From Gammaproteobacteria bacterium (GTDB taxonomy: Bacteria; Pseudomonadota; Gammaproteobacteria; Pseudomonadales; Azotimanducaceae): a stretch of DNA of 40,821 bases. The notes beneath the pieces are model-generated. The model was not told the DNA's origin, did no database searches, and saw nothing but the letters and a program-made list of their open reading frames with translations. Location: NCBI GenBank assembly GCA_009841635.1, contig VXLJ01000036.1:1-40821 (forward strand), read 5' to 3'. The translations under genes were made by a program, and so were the position numbers. Below are positions 32,770 to 40,821 of the stretch, in pieces (the stretch's first letter is position 1; each line of letters starts with the position of its first letter).

Positions 32770-33821
32770 CCTTTGTGCCAAAACCGAAAGTTAGACACCC
32801 GCTGCTCGAATTCAATGAAATCGGCTTAACCCGACGCGATTACGAAGGGTCGGTTTCCACGTTATGCGCAGGTTGTGGTCATGACTCCGTGAGCGCGGCT
32901 ATCACAATCGCATGCAACGAGATGTCGATTCCACCACATCGGTTTGCCAAACTCTCGGGCATTGGGTGTTCCTCGAAAACCCCGAGCTATTTTTTGGGTG
33001 CTTCACACGGTTTCAATTCGGTGCATGGTCGTATGCCGTCCGTAGCAACTGGTGCTAACCTTGCGAATCACGAGCTATATTGCATTGGCGTATCTGGCGA
33101 TGGTGACAGCGCTTCAATTGGTGTTGGGCAATTCGCGCACATCGTGCGACGAAAGGTCAATATGCTGTACATCGTCGACAATAACGGGACGTATGGATTG
33201 ACCAAAGGTCAGTTTTCAGCAACGAACGACCGCGGTTCAACCAGCAAACGTGGGGTCCCCAATCTTTACTCGCCGATAGATTTAGTTTCTATGGCGTTGC
33301 AGGTTGGTGCTAGCTTCGTTGCGCGAAGCTTTTCTGGCGATAAAACGCAACTGGTGCCTTTGATTAAAGCAGCCTTGATGCATAAAGGATTTGCATTCAT
33401 AGACGTCATTTCACCTTGTGTAATGTTCAACAACCACAATGGGTCGACCAAGAGTTATCAATATGTGCGAGAGCATACGGCGGCCATGGTCGATGCGCAA
33501 CTAATTACGCCGCACGAAGAAATTTCGGTGGAATATGCGCCCGGCACCGTTAAAGAAGTGGACATGCCTGATGGTAGCTTGCTCAGATTGCGCAAGCTAT
33601 CCGAAACATACGATCCACACGACCGTATCGGTGCACTAAATCACGTGCAACGAGCACAGGAACAAGGCGACGTAATTACTGGTTTGCTTTACGTTGACCC
33701 GATTGCGTCTGACTTGCATGAAGTGCTCGAAACCACTAGTACGCCGCTTAATCAGCTGGTTGAATCTGATCTCTGTCCAGGATCAGAGGCACTTGATGGC
33801 GTAAACGCTAGCTTTAGATAA
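32766..33821 (+). CDS. korB: 2-oxoacid:ferredoxin oxidoreductase, beta subunit
   Basis: A 351-residue TPP-binding subunit. Cys34 and Cys37 (LCAGCGHD), Cys68 (GIGCSS) and Cys218 (SPCVMFN) match the four ligands of the [4Fe-4S] cluster in this subunit. The TPP/Mg motif is GDGDSASIG at 111-119 with DNNGTYGLTKGQ at 138-149. The C-terminal tail (LHEVLETTSTPLN) is typical. The start overlaps the alpha subunit stop (ATGA). Ends 34 bases before the convergent porin gene. Together with the two preceding genes it forms a complete enzyme and its electron carrier. Confidence 0.93.
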   Translation: MTFVPKPKVRHPLLEFNEIGLTRRDYEGSVSTLCAGCGHDSVSAAITIACNEMSIPPHRFAKLSGIGCSSKTPSYFLGASHGFNSVHGRMPSVATGANLANHELYCIGVSGDGDSASIGVGQFAHIVRRKVNMLYIVDNNGTYGLTKGQFSATNDRGSTSKRGVPNLYSPIDLVSMALQVGASFVARSFSGDKTQLVPLIKAALMHKGFAFIDVISPCVMFNNHNGSTKSYQYVREHTAAMVDAQLITPHEEISVEYAPGTVKEVDMPDGSLLRLRKLSETYDPHDRIGALNHVQRAQEQGDVITGLLYVDPIASDLHEVLETTSTPLNQLVESDLCPGSEALDGVNASFR

Positions 33822-33830
33822 ATAGGCAAG

Positions 33831-33844
33831 CAGCGAAAGCGCTG
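33831..33844. terminator. Short hairpin between korB and the porin gene
   Basis: CAGCG (33831-33835), loop AAAG, CGCTG (33840-33844), then TAACGTGTTTTTATA on the plus strand. The 5-base stem and a T run displaced by six bases make it a weak terminator candidate. Confidence 0.35.
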
Positions 33845-33854
33845 TAACGTGTTT

Positions 33855-35150
33855 TTATAACGCGAATTCGACTGAAACCCACGCTTTTGTCACATTCGTA
33901 CCATATGAATGCGGACGCCAATCTTCATTGCCTTGAAAGTGTGCGAGTTTGAATAACCACTTGTACTTCCCTAAAGTACGACTCGCTAGCAGGTCAATTT
34001 CATTGCCGAATTTTCTTTCTTCAGTTTCTCGTGAGGCGCGTAAATGGTGAAGGTTTGCTTGCACGTCCCAACCTAGCAATTTCTCCGCTAAGCGCAACTG
34101 AATATCCGTCAATCCCACGGTGGGTGTATTCACCAAAAATCGATCGGACCAGCCTGCAAACGCGTGCAAGGCTGCCAATGGTGTCTTAAACGAGTTTTCG
34201 CCGTCGCCTTCTAATAGTGTAGCTCTAAACGCGACACTACCGCTCGTGTTTTGTTTAGCGAAATTGGCAAAGGGTATTTCAATGGTTGTATGTAGGTACT
34301 GTACGTTGTAATCGGCTACTGAATCGCTTAATGGTGATTGCGTTGCGAGATCAATGACGCAAGAACCATTGACAAAACCACAATCGCCATCTAATTTCAG
34401 GCCAAGTGTCCTTGCCGACAACAAATCATTGTCGACAAAGTCCAGATTAAGTGCATAGCCTTCTAAATTGACTTTTGGTGTGATCGCGTAGGTGGAGTGG
34501 ATACCGAAACCGTCCATGTCCCATTCGCGAGCTGCACGATTCGGGTGGTCTCGGCCAATAACTCGATAGACTTTCTCGAATATAGCACCTTCAACGTGCA
34601 ATTTATCGTTCACTTGGCTGTCGACGGTCAACGCGTCGAATGTTTGATAGTTTTGGCGCCAGCGCACTGAACTAATAAAGCGTTGCGGCCCTGTGCCGAA
34701 ATCTATGTATTGACGACCCCAACGCACCCGCCAATCTTCATTGGCATATTGGATAAAGCCTTCATCTAGCTCGGTGCCCGAAGGATCTACTTCGGCTGCA
34801 TACTGTACTTGCCCATTCGTGCCTCCGTCGTTGTACGAGTCTATCCCAAAATCATTGACATGCTCTGTAGTCAGAGTCGCACTAAAGCCATTTAAATCAG
34901 GCGTTCTCAGCGTTATATGTACGCTTGCAGTTAATGCGTTTGCGTTTTGATTGACGTTGTCGTCAATGTTTGCGTAGCGAATACGTACACTAGCATCAAA
35001 GCGTTCGTCATCACAAACCTCAGTTTCCGTACAAGCATCGTCGGCTAGCAGCGCCGAATTCAAAAATAGCGCACCTATTGCGAATACGTAACCAAGTCGT
35101 GCACACGTGTTGGATGAATGTCTTATCGAAGTGCTTATGCCAGTCAACAT
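33855..35150 (-). CDS. Outer-membrane beta-barrel protein (alginate-export/porin-like)
   Basis: A 431-residue protein. I chose the ATG at 35150 because it places an export signal (GYVFAIGALFLNSALLA) near the N-terminus and avoids overlap with the divergent GAPDH gene; the longer frame to 35228 adds 26 residues. After the signal comes a Cys-containing stretch, then alternating hydrophobic/polar strands typical of a barrel (FDASVRIRYANID, DWRVRWGRQYIDFG, KYKWLFKLAHFQG) and the ending VEFAL. The VRWGRQ…GPQRFI…VRWRQN pattern is that of alginate-export-domain proteins. Probably a channel for an anion or small organic compound; the substrate is unknown. Confidence 0.8.
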   Translation of the reverse strand: MLTGISTSIRHSSNTCARLGYVFAIGALFLNSALLADDACTETEVCDDERFDASVRIRYANIDDNVNQNANALTASVHITLRTPDLNGFSATLTTEHVNDFGIDSYNDGGTNGQVQYAAEVDPSGTELDEGFIQYANEDWRVRWGRQYIDFGTGPQRFISSVRWRQNYQTFDALTVDSQVNDKLHVEGAIFEKVYRVIGRDHPNRAAREWDMDGFGIHSTYAITPKVNLEGYALNLDFVDNDLLSARTLGLKLDGDCGFVNGSCVIDLATQSPLSDSVADYNVQYLHTTIEIPFANFAKQNTSGSVAFRATLLEGDGENSFKTPLAALHAFAGWSDRFLVNTPTVGLTDIQLRLAEKLLGWDVQANLHHLRASRETEERKFGNEIDLLASRTLGKYKWLFKLAHFQGNEDWRPHSYGTNVTKAWVSVEFAL

Positions 35151-35210
35151 CGTTTTCGCAAATGTGCCATAACAAGCGGCAATTTTCCTAATTTTCTCAA
35201 TCTCTCTTAG

Positions 35211-36746
35211 GTGTCCTGTTCTTATCATTCGCAGCTCAAATCCATCAATTTTTGGCTACGCGCCGTGGCACTACCCAATCTTAACGACTACTTTCCAGAC
35301 TGGAAACGTCGCGAAGAAAAAGCCGAAGCCATGATTCCGATCATCGGCAAACTTTATCGCAAAAACGTCGTGACCTACTGTTACGGTCGAGCGTTGTACA
35401 ACCAGAACGTCACTGACATTATGCGAACGCATCGTTTTGTACGACAGGTTGCTAAAAACGAACTTTCAGAAGATGAAAGTTATCCCTTGCTCTGTGCGCT
35501 GGAAGCTCTTGATCTCGGCCCATCTCATATTGATGTCGGAAAACTCACCGTCAAATACATGGCGCTGCAAGAAAACGGCAATCCCGTACCCAGCGAGAAG
35601 GAGTTTGTTCAAGAAGAATGCCATGAGGTAATAGGTAGGCACATCAAGCCGCTAAGCAAACCACAGGACGTCATCTTGTACGGTTTTGGTCGCATCGGAC
35701 GATTGCTGGCACGCCTACTAATCGAAAAAACGGGTGGCGGTGATCAGCTTCGCTTGCGCGCTATTGTTGTCAGACCGTCAAAAGATGATGACATCGAAAA
35801 ACGTGCCAGTCTCCTTAGACGCGACTCGGTGCATGGCGCGTTTAAAGGAACTATTCGCATTGATACCGAGAATCGTTGCATCATAGCCAATGGGAACGTC
35901 ATTCGCCTGATATACGCAGAAGACCCAAGTAAGGTCGATTACACTGAATACGGGATCGAGAACGCTGTCGTCATCGACAATTCTGGCGCATGGCGCGATG
36001 AAGAAGGATTAGGACAGCATCTCAAATCAAAGGGTGTAGACCGAGTGCTGCTAACCGCACCGGGCAAAGGGTCAATCAAGAACATCGTGTCAGGTGTAAA
36101 TTCACATTTGCTGTCGCACAATGACAAAATCGTATCGGCAGCATCTTGCACCACCAATGCGATCGTTCCCGTTTTAAAAGCGGTCAATGACGAGTACGAA
36201 ATTGCACACGGACACATGGAAACCGTGCATGCGTATACCCCAGATCAAAATCTACTGGATAACTTTCATAAGAAGAATCGACGTGGTCGCGGGGCACCCC
36301 TAAACCTTGTGATTACGGAAACAGGCGCATCGAAAGCCGTGTCTAACCTGCTCCCTGAGCTCGAAGGCAAACTTACAGGAAACGCCATCAGAGTCCCAAC
36401 TCCTGACGTGTCTCTTGCTATTTTGAATTTACGCTTGGAAGCTAGTACTGATCGACCACGATTCAACGACTTCCTGCGCGACGTTGCATTGAATTCAGTG
36501 ATGCAACGGCAGATTGATTACATTGAAACCCCAGAAGTGGTCTCATCGGACTTTATCGGCAATCGCCATGCATGTGTAGTCGACGGTGAAGCGACGATTG
36601 TCGATGGTGGTAAACGAGTGGTGCTTTATATTTGGTACGACAACGAGTTTGGCTACTGTTGCCAAGTTATTCGAGTCGTGCAAAAATGGGCAGGCATAAG
36701 CTATCCACTGATTCCTGGCGATGTTGCCAAAACCGGTTTTGGCTAA
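35211..36746 (+). CDS. gap: Glyceraldehyde-3-phosphate dehydrogenase, long N-terminally extended type
   Basis: A GAPDH of up to 511 residues. The first ~150 residues (EKAEAMIPIIGKLYR, ALYNQNVTDIMRTHRFVR) form a helical extension seen in a Pseudomonas/Vibrio group of long GAPDHs; the dehydrogenase core begins with YGFGRIGR (158-164, Rossmann motif), carries ASCTTN with catalytic Cys313, and His340 in METVHAYTPDQ. It interconverts glyceraldehyde-3-phosphate and 1,3-bisphosphoglycerate. The start is uncertain: GTG at 35211 lacks a ribosome binding site; GTG at 35265 (VALPNLNDYFPDW) is equally possible and closer to relatives. It is divergent from the porin. Cofactor choice and direction cannot be decided from the sequence. 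Confidence 0.92.
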   Translation: MSCSYHSQLKSINFWLRAVALPNLNDYFPDWKRREEKAEAMIPIIGKLYRKNVVTYCYGRALYNQNVTDIMRTHRFVRQVAKNELSEDESYPLLCALEALDLGPSHIDVGKLTVKYMALQENGNPVPSEKEFVQEECHEVIGRHIKPLSKPQDVILYGFGRIGRLLARLLIEKTGGGDQLRLRAIVVRPSKDDDIEKRASLLRRDSVHGAFKGTIRIDTENRCIIANGNVIRLIYAEDPSKVDYTEYGIENAVVIDNSGAWRDEEGLGQHLKSKGVDRVLLTAPGKGSIKNIVSGVNSHLLSHNDKIVSAASCTTNAIVPVLKAVNDEYEIAHGHMETVHAYTPDQNLLDNFHKKNRRGRGAPLNLVITETGASKAVSNLLPELEGKLTGNAIRVPTPDVSLAILNLRLEASTDRPRFNDFLRDVALNSVMQRQIDYIETPEVVSSDFIGNRHACVVDGEATIVDGGKRVVLYIWYDNEFGYCCQVIRVVQKWAGISYPLIPGDVAKTGFG

Positions 36747-36798
36747 TTCGTACTAATGCAGTGAACTTTCATTCACCGTTAGGTTTAAGGACTGCGCC

Positions 36799-37206
36799 GT
36801 GAGCACATTGCTAGTACTTGGTCTTATTGCGCTGGCTGTCATCATTTGGGTGACTCGCACGCGTTCAGCACGTCGTCATTGGGTCGAGGAACTTAATCTC
36901 ATCGGCCAATGGGATTTAGAAGGCAGAAACATACATAACGAGCGCATTGAATTTATCGGCGCTCGTCCCGACCGTGGCAATTACATGGCGAGCAAGGACG
37001 AGACTCTGGAGTCGGGCAATTGGTTTCTTACTAGCTATTTTCTCGTGCTTCAGCCTGAGAACGAAGAACAAAAGCGCTATGAACTACGGCGTTTCGAAGA
37101 AGGCCGGATTGGTATTAACGGTCCAGATAGGGAGAAGCAGATTTATCGCAAGAAACGCGTGTCCAACATCATCAAGATGCACGAACACCACTCAAAGAAG
37201 CCTTGA
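36799..37206 (+). CDS. Small membrane-anchored protein of unknown function
   Basis: A 135-residue protein starting at a GTG (36799). Residues 1-18 form one transmembrane helix (TLLVLGLIALAVIIWV) followed by positive TRTRSARR, so the rest should face the cytoplasm. The soluble part is charged, with a possible beta-sheet (WDLEGRNIHNERIEFIG, WFLTSYFLVLQP) and a basic end. I do not recognise a family. It follows gap by 52 bases and its end overlaps the convergent putP gene by 35 bases. Confidence 0.65.
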   Translation: MSTLLVLGLIALAVIIWVTRTRSARRHWVEELNLIGQWDLEGRNIHNERIEFIGARPDRGNYMASKDETLESGNWFLTSYFLVLQPENEEQKRYELRRFEEGRIGINGPDREKQIYRKKRVSNIIKMHEHHSKKP

Positions 37207-38599
37207 GTTCATCATCTGATCTAAAACGTTTTTCGGCTTCTGTATCAGGTTGTGAAAGCGCTACGATGGCAATGGCTATGCTAGCGAAGCAGAAAGCCGG
37301 AATCATTTCGTAAACGTCCGAGAAAACACCGCCAAATAGCGCACCTAGCGTATGCCAAACTAGCGTTGTTGAAGCGCCCACAATCATTCCAGCAACAATG
37401 CTTGGACCGGTAGTACGGCGCCAGAACAAAGAAAACAACACCGCGGGACCAAAACTCGCACCCAGGCCGGCCCATGCGTACGCCACCACGTCTAGGACGA
37501 CGCTGTTTTCATTGATCGCAATCACACCTGCACCCAGCGCGACGCCAACCACGACCAGACGACTCATAAACAGCTTGCGCCGATTGATTTGAAATAGGTC
37601 ATTGACGATGCACGTCGACGCTACGATCAGCTGCGAGTCGACTGTGCTCATGACAGCAGCAAGAATTGCCGCAATCAAGAGGCCAGCAAGGTAGGGGTTT
37701 AAGAACGCATCGGCTACGCGAATAAATACCGTTTCTGGGTCTGCTAAATCGGGCACCGCTATCGCGCCTACTAAACCAATCGCAATAGCACCCACCGTCG
37801 CAATGAGCATCCAACTCATGCCTATCGCCTTCGCGCGCACCATCTGCGAGGGATTCTTGAGCGCCATGAATCGCGCTAAGACGTGAGGCTGCCCGAAGTA
37901 ACCGAGACCCCAAGCGAGCAAACTGATGGTGCCGACCACGCTAACGCTCTCAAAAGTGAAACTCAGCTCAGATGGGATGTCCGTCTGCAAAACAAATACG
38001 GGTAGCGCTATGAGTGCGACGAGCATGAGTAACGCTTGAAAGGCATCTGTCCAGCTGACTGCGAGAAATCCGCCGGCCACGGTATACACCATGATGATGA
38101 CCACGCCGCAAACAACCGCCATGTGGTAGTCCCAACCCATGACTGATTGGAACAGTTTCGCACTAGCAACAAATCCAGCAGATGTGTACACCGTGAAAAA
38201 CACAATAACAACCAAGCTGGCAACGAGGCGTAAGGAAACGCCACTGTATCCAGTTCGAAGTCGGAAGAACTGTGGCAAGGTAGCGGCTTCTTCCTCATAT
38301 GCGCTCGACATGAGTCGCAAGCGTGGCGCAACGAATTGCCAATTCAGATAAGCGCCTAGTAAAAGTCCGATGATGATCCATGATTCACCTAATCCTGCTA
38401 GATAGATTGCGCCAGGCAAGCCAAGCAACAACCATCCCGACATATCACTAGCCCCTGCCGATAGTGCTGCGACAGGCGCAGAAAGCGATTTACCACCTAT
38501 GTCGTAGTCGAAATCGGTTTGCGTGCGTCGATATGCAATCGCTGCGATGACCGCAATGACCAAAAAGTAGATCGCGAAACCGACACTAAACTCGTTCAT
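37172..38599 (-). CDS. putP: Sodium/proline symporter
   Basis: A 475-residue inner-membrane protein of the sodium:solute symporter family with about 13 helices. Proline carrier features: an SAGASDMSGWLLLGLPGAIYLAGL segment near residue 46 (sodium- and proline-binding region), FAPRLRL-type loop before the LPQFFRLR segment, and AAILAAVMSTVDSQL near 315. It imports proline with Na+ as carbon source or osmoprotectant; no putA is in the window. Its 5' end is 91 bases from the divergent DUF815 gene. Confidence 0.92.
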   Translation of the reverse strand: MNEFSVGFAIYFLVIAVIAAIAYRRTQTDFDYDIGGKSLSAPVAALSAGASDMSGWLLLGLPGAIYLAGLGESWIIIGLLLGAYLNWQFVAPRLRLMSSAYEEEAATLPQFFRLRTGYSGVSLRLVASLVVIVFFTVYTSAGFVASAKLFQSVMGWDYHMAVVCGVVIIMVYTVAGGFLAVSWTDAFQALLMLVALIALPVFVLQTDIPSELSFTFESVSVVGTISLLAWGLGYFGQPHVLARFMALKNPSQMVRAKAIGMSWMLIATVGAIAIGLVGAIAVPDLADPETVFIRVADAFLNPYLAGLLIAAILAAVMSTVDSQLIVASTCIVNDLFQINRRKLFMSRLVVVGVALGAGVIAINENSVVLDVVAYAWAGLGASFGPAVLFSLFWRRTTGPSIVAGMIVGASTTLVWHTLGALFGGVFSDVYEMIPAFCFASIAIAIVALSQPDTEAEKRFRSDDELKASLSGVRAS

Positions 38600-38690
38600 T
38601 TAGACAGTACCAGTAAGTTCGTACACACTACCGAACAACGCTTATTTTGTTGAGCGCTCATGCTAGGTAGGGCTTCTAAAATCCGCGTGT

Positions 38691-39587
38691 ATGTCCTTTT
38701 CACGAAATAAACGCCATTCTCGTGCACACGACGTCCTTGTTCGATTAGCAGCTCTACTACCCGTTCGCAAACGAATTGATTGGGGTACGACACTCGCAGT
38801 GTACTGGCGCACGGATTTTTGGGGTGGGGGATTTGAAGCCATTCGGAAACTCTCCGATATTTCACTAGATGACCTGCTAGAAATCGACCGACAAAAAGAA
38901 GAGCTAGTTACGAACACGGAACAGTTCTGCGCAGGATTACCTGCGAACAACGCATTGTTGTGGGGTGCGCGTGGGACTGGCAAATCGTCGTTAATTCAAG
39001 CAATCCTTAATCACTTGCACGTTCGCGGGTTACGCCTAGTGCAAGTTGAAAAATCCGCGCTAAGCGATTTAGGTCAAATCATGGCCCAGCTTCATGCCTT
39101 GCCGTTTAGATTCCTAATCGTTTTTGACGATCTTTCATTCGATGAGGAGGACGATGCGTACAAGCAGCTGAAGAGTGCGCTCGAAGGCAGTTTGTTCACG
39201 AGCTCGACGAATGCACTTATTTACGCAACGTCCAATCGACGCCACCTCGTTTCCGAATACATGCGTGACAATCTCACTACCACGCAGTCACGCGGCGAGT
39301 TGCACGAATCCGAAGCGGTCGAGGAGAAAATCTCCTTATCGGATCGATTTGGCCTTTGGCTGTCGTTTCACCAATTCAAACAGGACCAATATCTTCACGT
39401 TGTCGAATATTGGTTCAAAAAACTTGCGCTCGACTACGACGTCAAGCTAAACTGGACACGACATTTACGGCAGGAAGCGTTGACGTGGGCACTCAACCGT
39501 GGCGTGCGAAGCGGGCGAACCGCCAATCATTTTGCCAAATACACCATTGGGAAGGCATTACTTGAGATCTCTCAAACGCAGCAGTAG
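38691..39587 (+). CDS. DUF815-family AAA+ ATPase
   Basis: A 298-residue cytoplasmic ATPase. The P-loop GARGTGKSSL is near residue 92, the Walker B strand FLIVFDDLSFDEED near 144, and the sensor-1 region IYATSNRRHLV near 177, followed by SLSDRFGLWLSF, the hallmark order of DUF815. Its cellular role is unknown; such proteins are widespread in Proteobacteria. The stop overlaps the next gene's start by 26 bases. The divergent neighbour is putP. Confidence 0.88.
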   Translation: MSFSRNKRHSRAHDVLVRLAALLPVRKRIDWGTTLAVYWRTDFWGGGFEAIRKLSDISLDDLLEIDRQKEELVTNTEQFCAGLPANNALLWGARGTGKSSLIQAILNHLHVRGLRLVQVEKSALSDLGQIMAQLHALPFRFLIVFDDLSFDEEDDAYKQLKSALEGSLFTSSTNALIYATSNRRHLVSEYMRDNLTTTQSRGELHESEAVEEKISLSDRFGLWLSFHQFKQDQYLHVVEYWFKKLALDYDVKLNWTRHLRQEALTWALNRGVRSGRTANHFAKYTIGKALLEISQTQQ

Positions 39588-40542
39588 AGCACTTTTCTAT
39601 TGCTTACAGCTTTTTGTACTTTTCATCCCAGTTTTTGCTATCGCTGACACTCTATCGTTAAATAATGGCGACCGTATAACCGGCACTCTTCAAGGTGTTT
39701 CGGGTGATATCGTTGAATTTGAGACGGACTACGCCGGAGTTTTACGCGTTGATCAGGAGCAAGTCGCTCAGATCCAAACTGAGGGCGCGTTTACAGTAGT
39801 AGAAAAAGATGGAACTCGGCACGACAGCACTATAGATTCGACCATTGCTATCGAAACGATTCAATACGCACGCGCTGAATCAGGAAGCGGTTTTGGGGAT
39901 GTGTCTGGATTAGCCACTGAGCTAAATCTAGCCGCGACGTATTCGCAAGGTAATAGCGCGACCCAGCTTTATCTACTTACCACAGATTCGCAACTGATTA
40001 GAGCTAAATCCGAACATGTCTTCAAATCGTCATTTCAATTCGATCAGGTTGAAGGTGAACACCTTAAAAATCAAGTCGATTTAAGTTACAAGGTTCGTAG
40101 TTTCTTTCGAAATGACTGGTTTTATGCATTGAGCGCGGATGGCTACCGCGATCCGATAAAGTCCATAGATTTAAGGGTTTCTCCGTCTCTAGGTTTAGGC
40201 CACCGTTTCTGGGAACACACATACGGAAAGCTAACCGTTGAAACAGGCGTCGCAGCAATATTTGAAAAATCAATGACGGAATCCACAGACCCCGCATTGA
40301 GTTGGGAGTTAGAGTACGTACGACGCATTTTGGGTGGGAGGCTAGAGGCTGTGCATGAGCATCGTATCGTTAGCACCACTGATGCAGGTATTGTGATCGA
40401 CAGTAGCAACGGCTTGAAATACGCATTGCTCGAGAACGTCAGCCTCAATTTACTGGCAACGCTTCGACATGACACGAATGTGCCGGTGGGAGTAGAACAG
40501 ACGGATATCACCTATGTTGCTGGGGTAGGGCTATCGTTCTGA
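39562..40542 (+). CDS. DUF481 outer-membrane protein (YdiY-like)
   Basis: A 326-residue exported protein. I chose the TTG at 39562 because GGAAGG ends 6 bases upstream and the product then starts with a signal peptide (RSLKRSSRALFYCLQLFVLF, cleavage near AIA/DTL); the longer frame from 39499 is inside the DUF815 gene without such support. The mature start DTLSLNNGDRITGTLQGVSG is a small beta domain common in this family, followed by the DUF481 barrel with repeated strands (LNLAATYSQGNS, NDWFYALSADGYRD, LGLGHRFWE) and a terminal Phe (GVGLSF), the barrel sorting signal. Function unknown; a salt-induced barrel in Escherichia coli is a relative. Confidence 0.87.
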   Translation: MRSLKRSSRALFYCLQLFVLFIPVFAIADTLSLNNGDRITGTLQGVSGDIVEFETDYAGVLRVDQEQVAQIQTEGAFTVVEKDGTRHDSTIDSTIAIETIQYARAESGSGFGDVSGLATELNLAATYSQGNSATQLYLLTTDSQLIRAKSEHVFKSSFQFDQVEGEHLKNQVDLSYKVRSFFRNDWFYALSADGYRDPIKSIDLRVSPSLGLGHRFWEHTYGKLTVETGVAAIFEKSMTESTDPALSWELEYVRRILGGRLEAVHEHRIVSTTDAGIVIDSSNGLKYALLENVSLNLLATLRHDTNVPVGVEQTDITYVAGVGLSF

Positions 40543-40620
40543 ATAGATGTAATCCAAATCAACTGCTTGCGCGCCCACACCGAGAATGCTGTTTGTAGAA
40601 TTGCCGCCGTCATTGCGAAC

Positions 40621-40696
40621 GTCCCCTTCGTCTAGTGGCCCAGGACACTGGGTTTTCATCCCAGCAACAGGGGTTCGACTCCCCTAGGGGACGCCA
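40621..40696 (+). tRNA. tRNA-Glu (anticodon UUC), CCA encoded
   Basis: Acceptor arms GTCCCCT (40621-40627) and AGGGGAC (40686-40692) pair, with discriminator G at 40693 and encoded CCA at 40694-40696. The D-loop, anticodon stem CTGGG/CCCAG with loop TTTTCAT (anticodon TTC), and the T arm with GGTTCGACTCC are all present; total 76 bases. A TAGAAT hexamer at 40596-40601 is a plausible -10 element, without a matching -35. Confidence 0.97.
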
Positions 40697-40725
40697 TGCA
40701 AGGCGTTAACTAGCTGTTTTATTTT

Positions 40726-40759
40726 GAGTTTTAAGGGTTGCGGCAGACCCTTGAAACTC
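40726..40759 (+). terminator. Long hairpin after tRNA-Glu
   Basis: A 13-base-pair stem with one G-T pair: GAGTTTTAAGGGT (40726-40738) and ACCCTTGAAACTC (40747-40759), loop of 8 bases. No clean T tract follows. It may end the tRNA transcript, be a processing site, or mark the edge of a downstream element outside the window. Confidence 0.45.
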
Positions 40760-40821
40760 TATATAGTAAGTTGTGCCACGGATACCCCGAAGCACGACTG
40801 GCCAGGCCGCATAACCACCCC

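Noticed and set aside
1-40821. CRISPR array, prophage, transposase or plasmid functions
   Set aside because: No regular repeat-spacer pattern, no recombinase, capsid, transposase or replication protein was seen; the small basic protein resembles only an integrase arm.

Overview
The window looks like chromosomal DNA of a free-living, respiring gammaproteobacterium (moderate GC, many GTG and TTG starts). The lineage call rests on the mfd–csiV–(S-methyl-thioinosine phosphorylase) neighbourhood, which resembles the Pseudomonas gap/mfd/csiV/nucleoside-phosphorylase region, on the long N-terminally extended GAPDH, and on DUF481/TypA/PutP housekeeping genes. I see no phage, insertion sequence, CRISPR array or plasmid backbone. 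The exact genus cannot be read from the sequence.

Layout. (1) 107-2924: a beta-propeller glycosidase-like protein translationally coupled to an alpha/beta hydrolase, converging on a Tat-exported aldo/keto reductase. (2) 2925-3930: a long non-coding stretch, then a well-defined single-gene unit (sigma70-type promoter, strong ribosome binding site, small very basic protein, rho-independent terminator). (3) 3984-10167, all on the minus strand: Tat-exported iron-sulfur aldo/keto reductase, larC, larB, larE, an MFS carrier and exodeoxyribonuclease III. larC/larB/larE make the nickel-pincer nucleotide cofactor, but no LarA-type racemase is present here. (4) 10297-15287: crotonase-family protein, HEPN-domain protein, SpoU-type RNA methyltransferase, a divergent and 5'-overlapping pair of exported transglutaminase-fold proteins, and a HIT protein. 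(5) 15362-20266: TypA/BipA, a CHK/aminoglycoside-phosphotransferase-like kinase, a strong hairpin, and a thiamine-pyrophosphate enzyme. (6) 20497-27323: MscS channel, then hpt overlapping a methylthioinosine phosphorylase (a two-step purine salvage pair), meeting csiV and mfd from the other strand. (7) 27324-29167: accessory-looking region with a secreted zinc-peptidase-like protein, spaced direct repeats and a possible coding remnant. (8) 29168-33821: tightly coupled three-gene operon for a 2-oxoacid:ferredoxin oxidoreductase with a GltD-like flavoprotein partner. (9) 33855-40696: porin, GAPDH, small membrane protein, PutP, DUF815 ATPase, DUF481 outer membrane protein and tRNA-Glu.

Most interesting points: the lar cofactor operon without its known client enzyme, coupled to a Tat-exported Fe-S reductase; its LarE with a multi-cysteine pattern; the divergent transglutaminase-fold genes whose export-signal regions may be antisense to each other; the phosphorylase lacking the usual Gly-Gly phosphate loop; an orphan HEPN protein with an intact R-x4-H motif; and an uncharacterised secreted gluzincin-like protein. 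All functional statements come from reading motifs; no database search was run.
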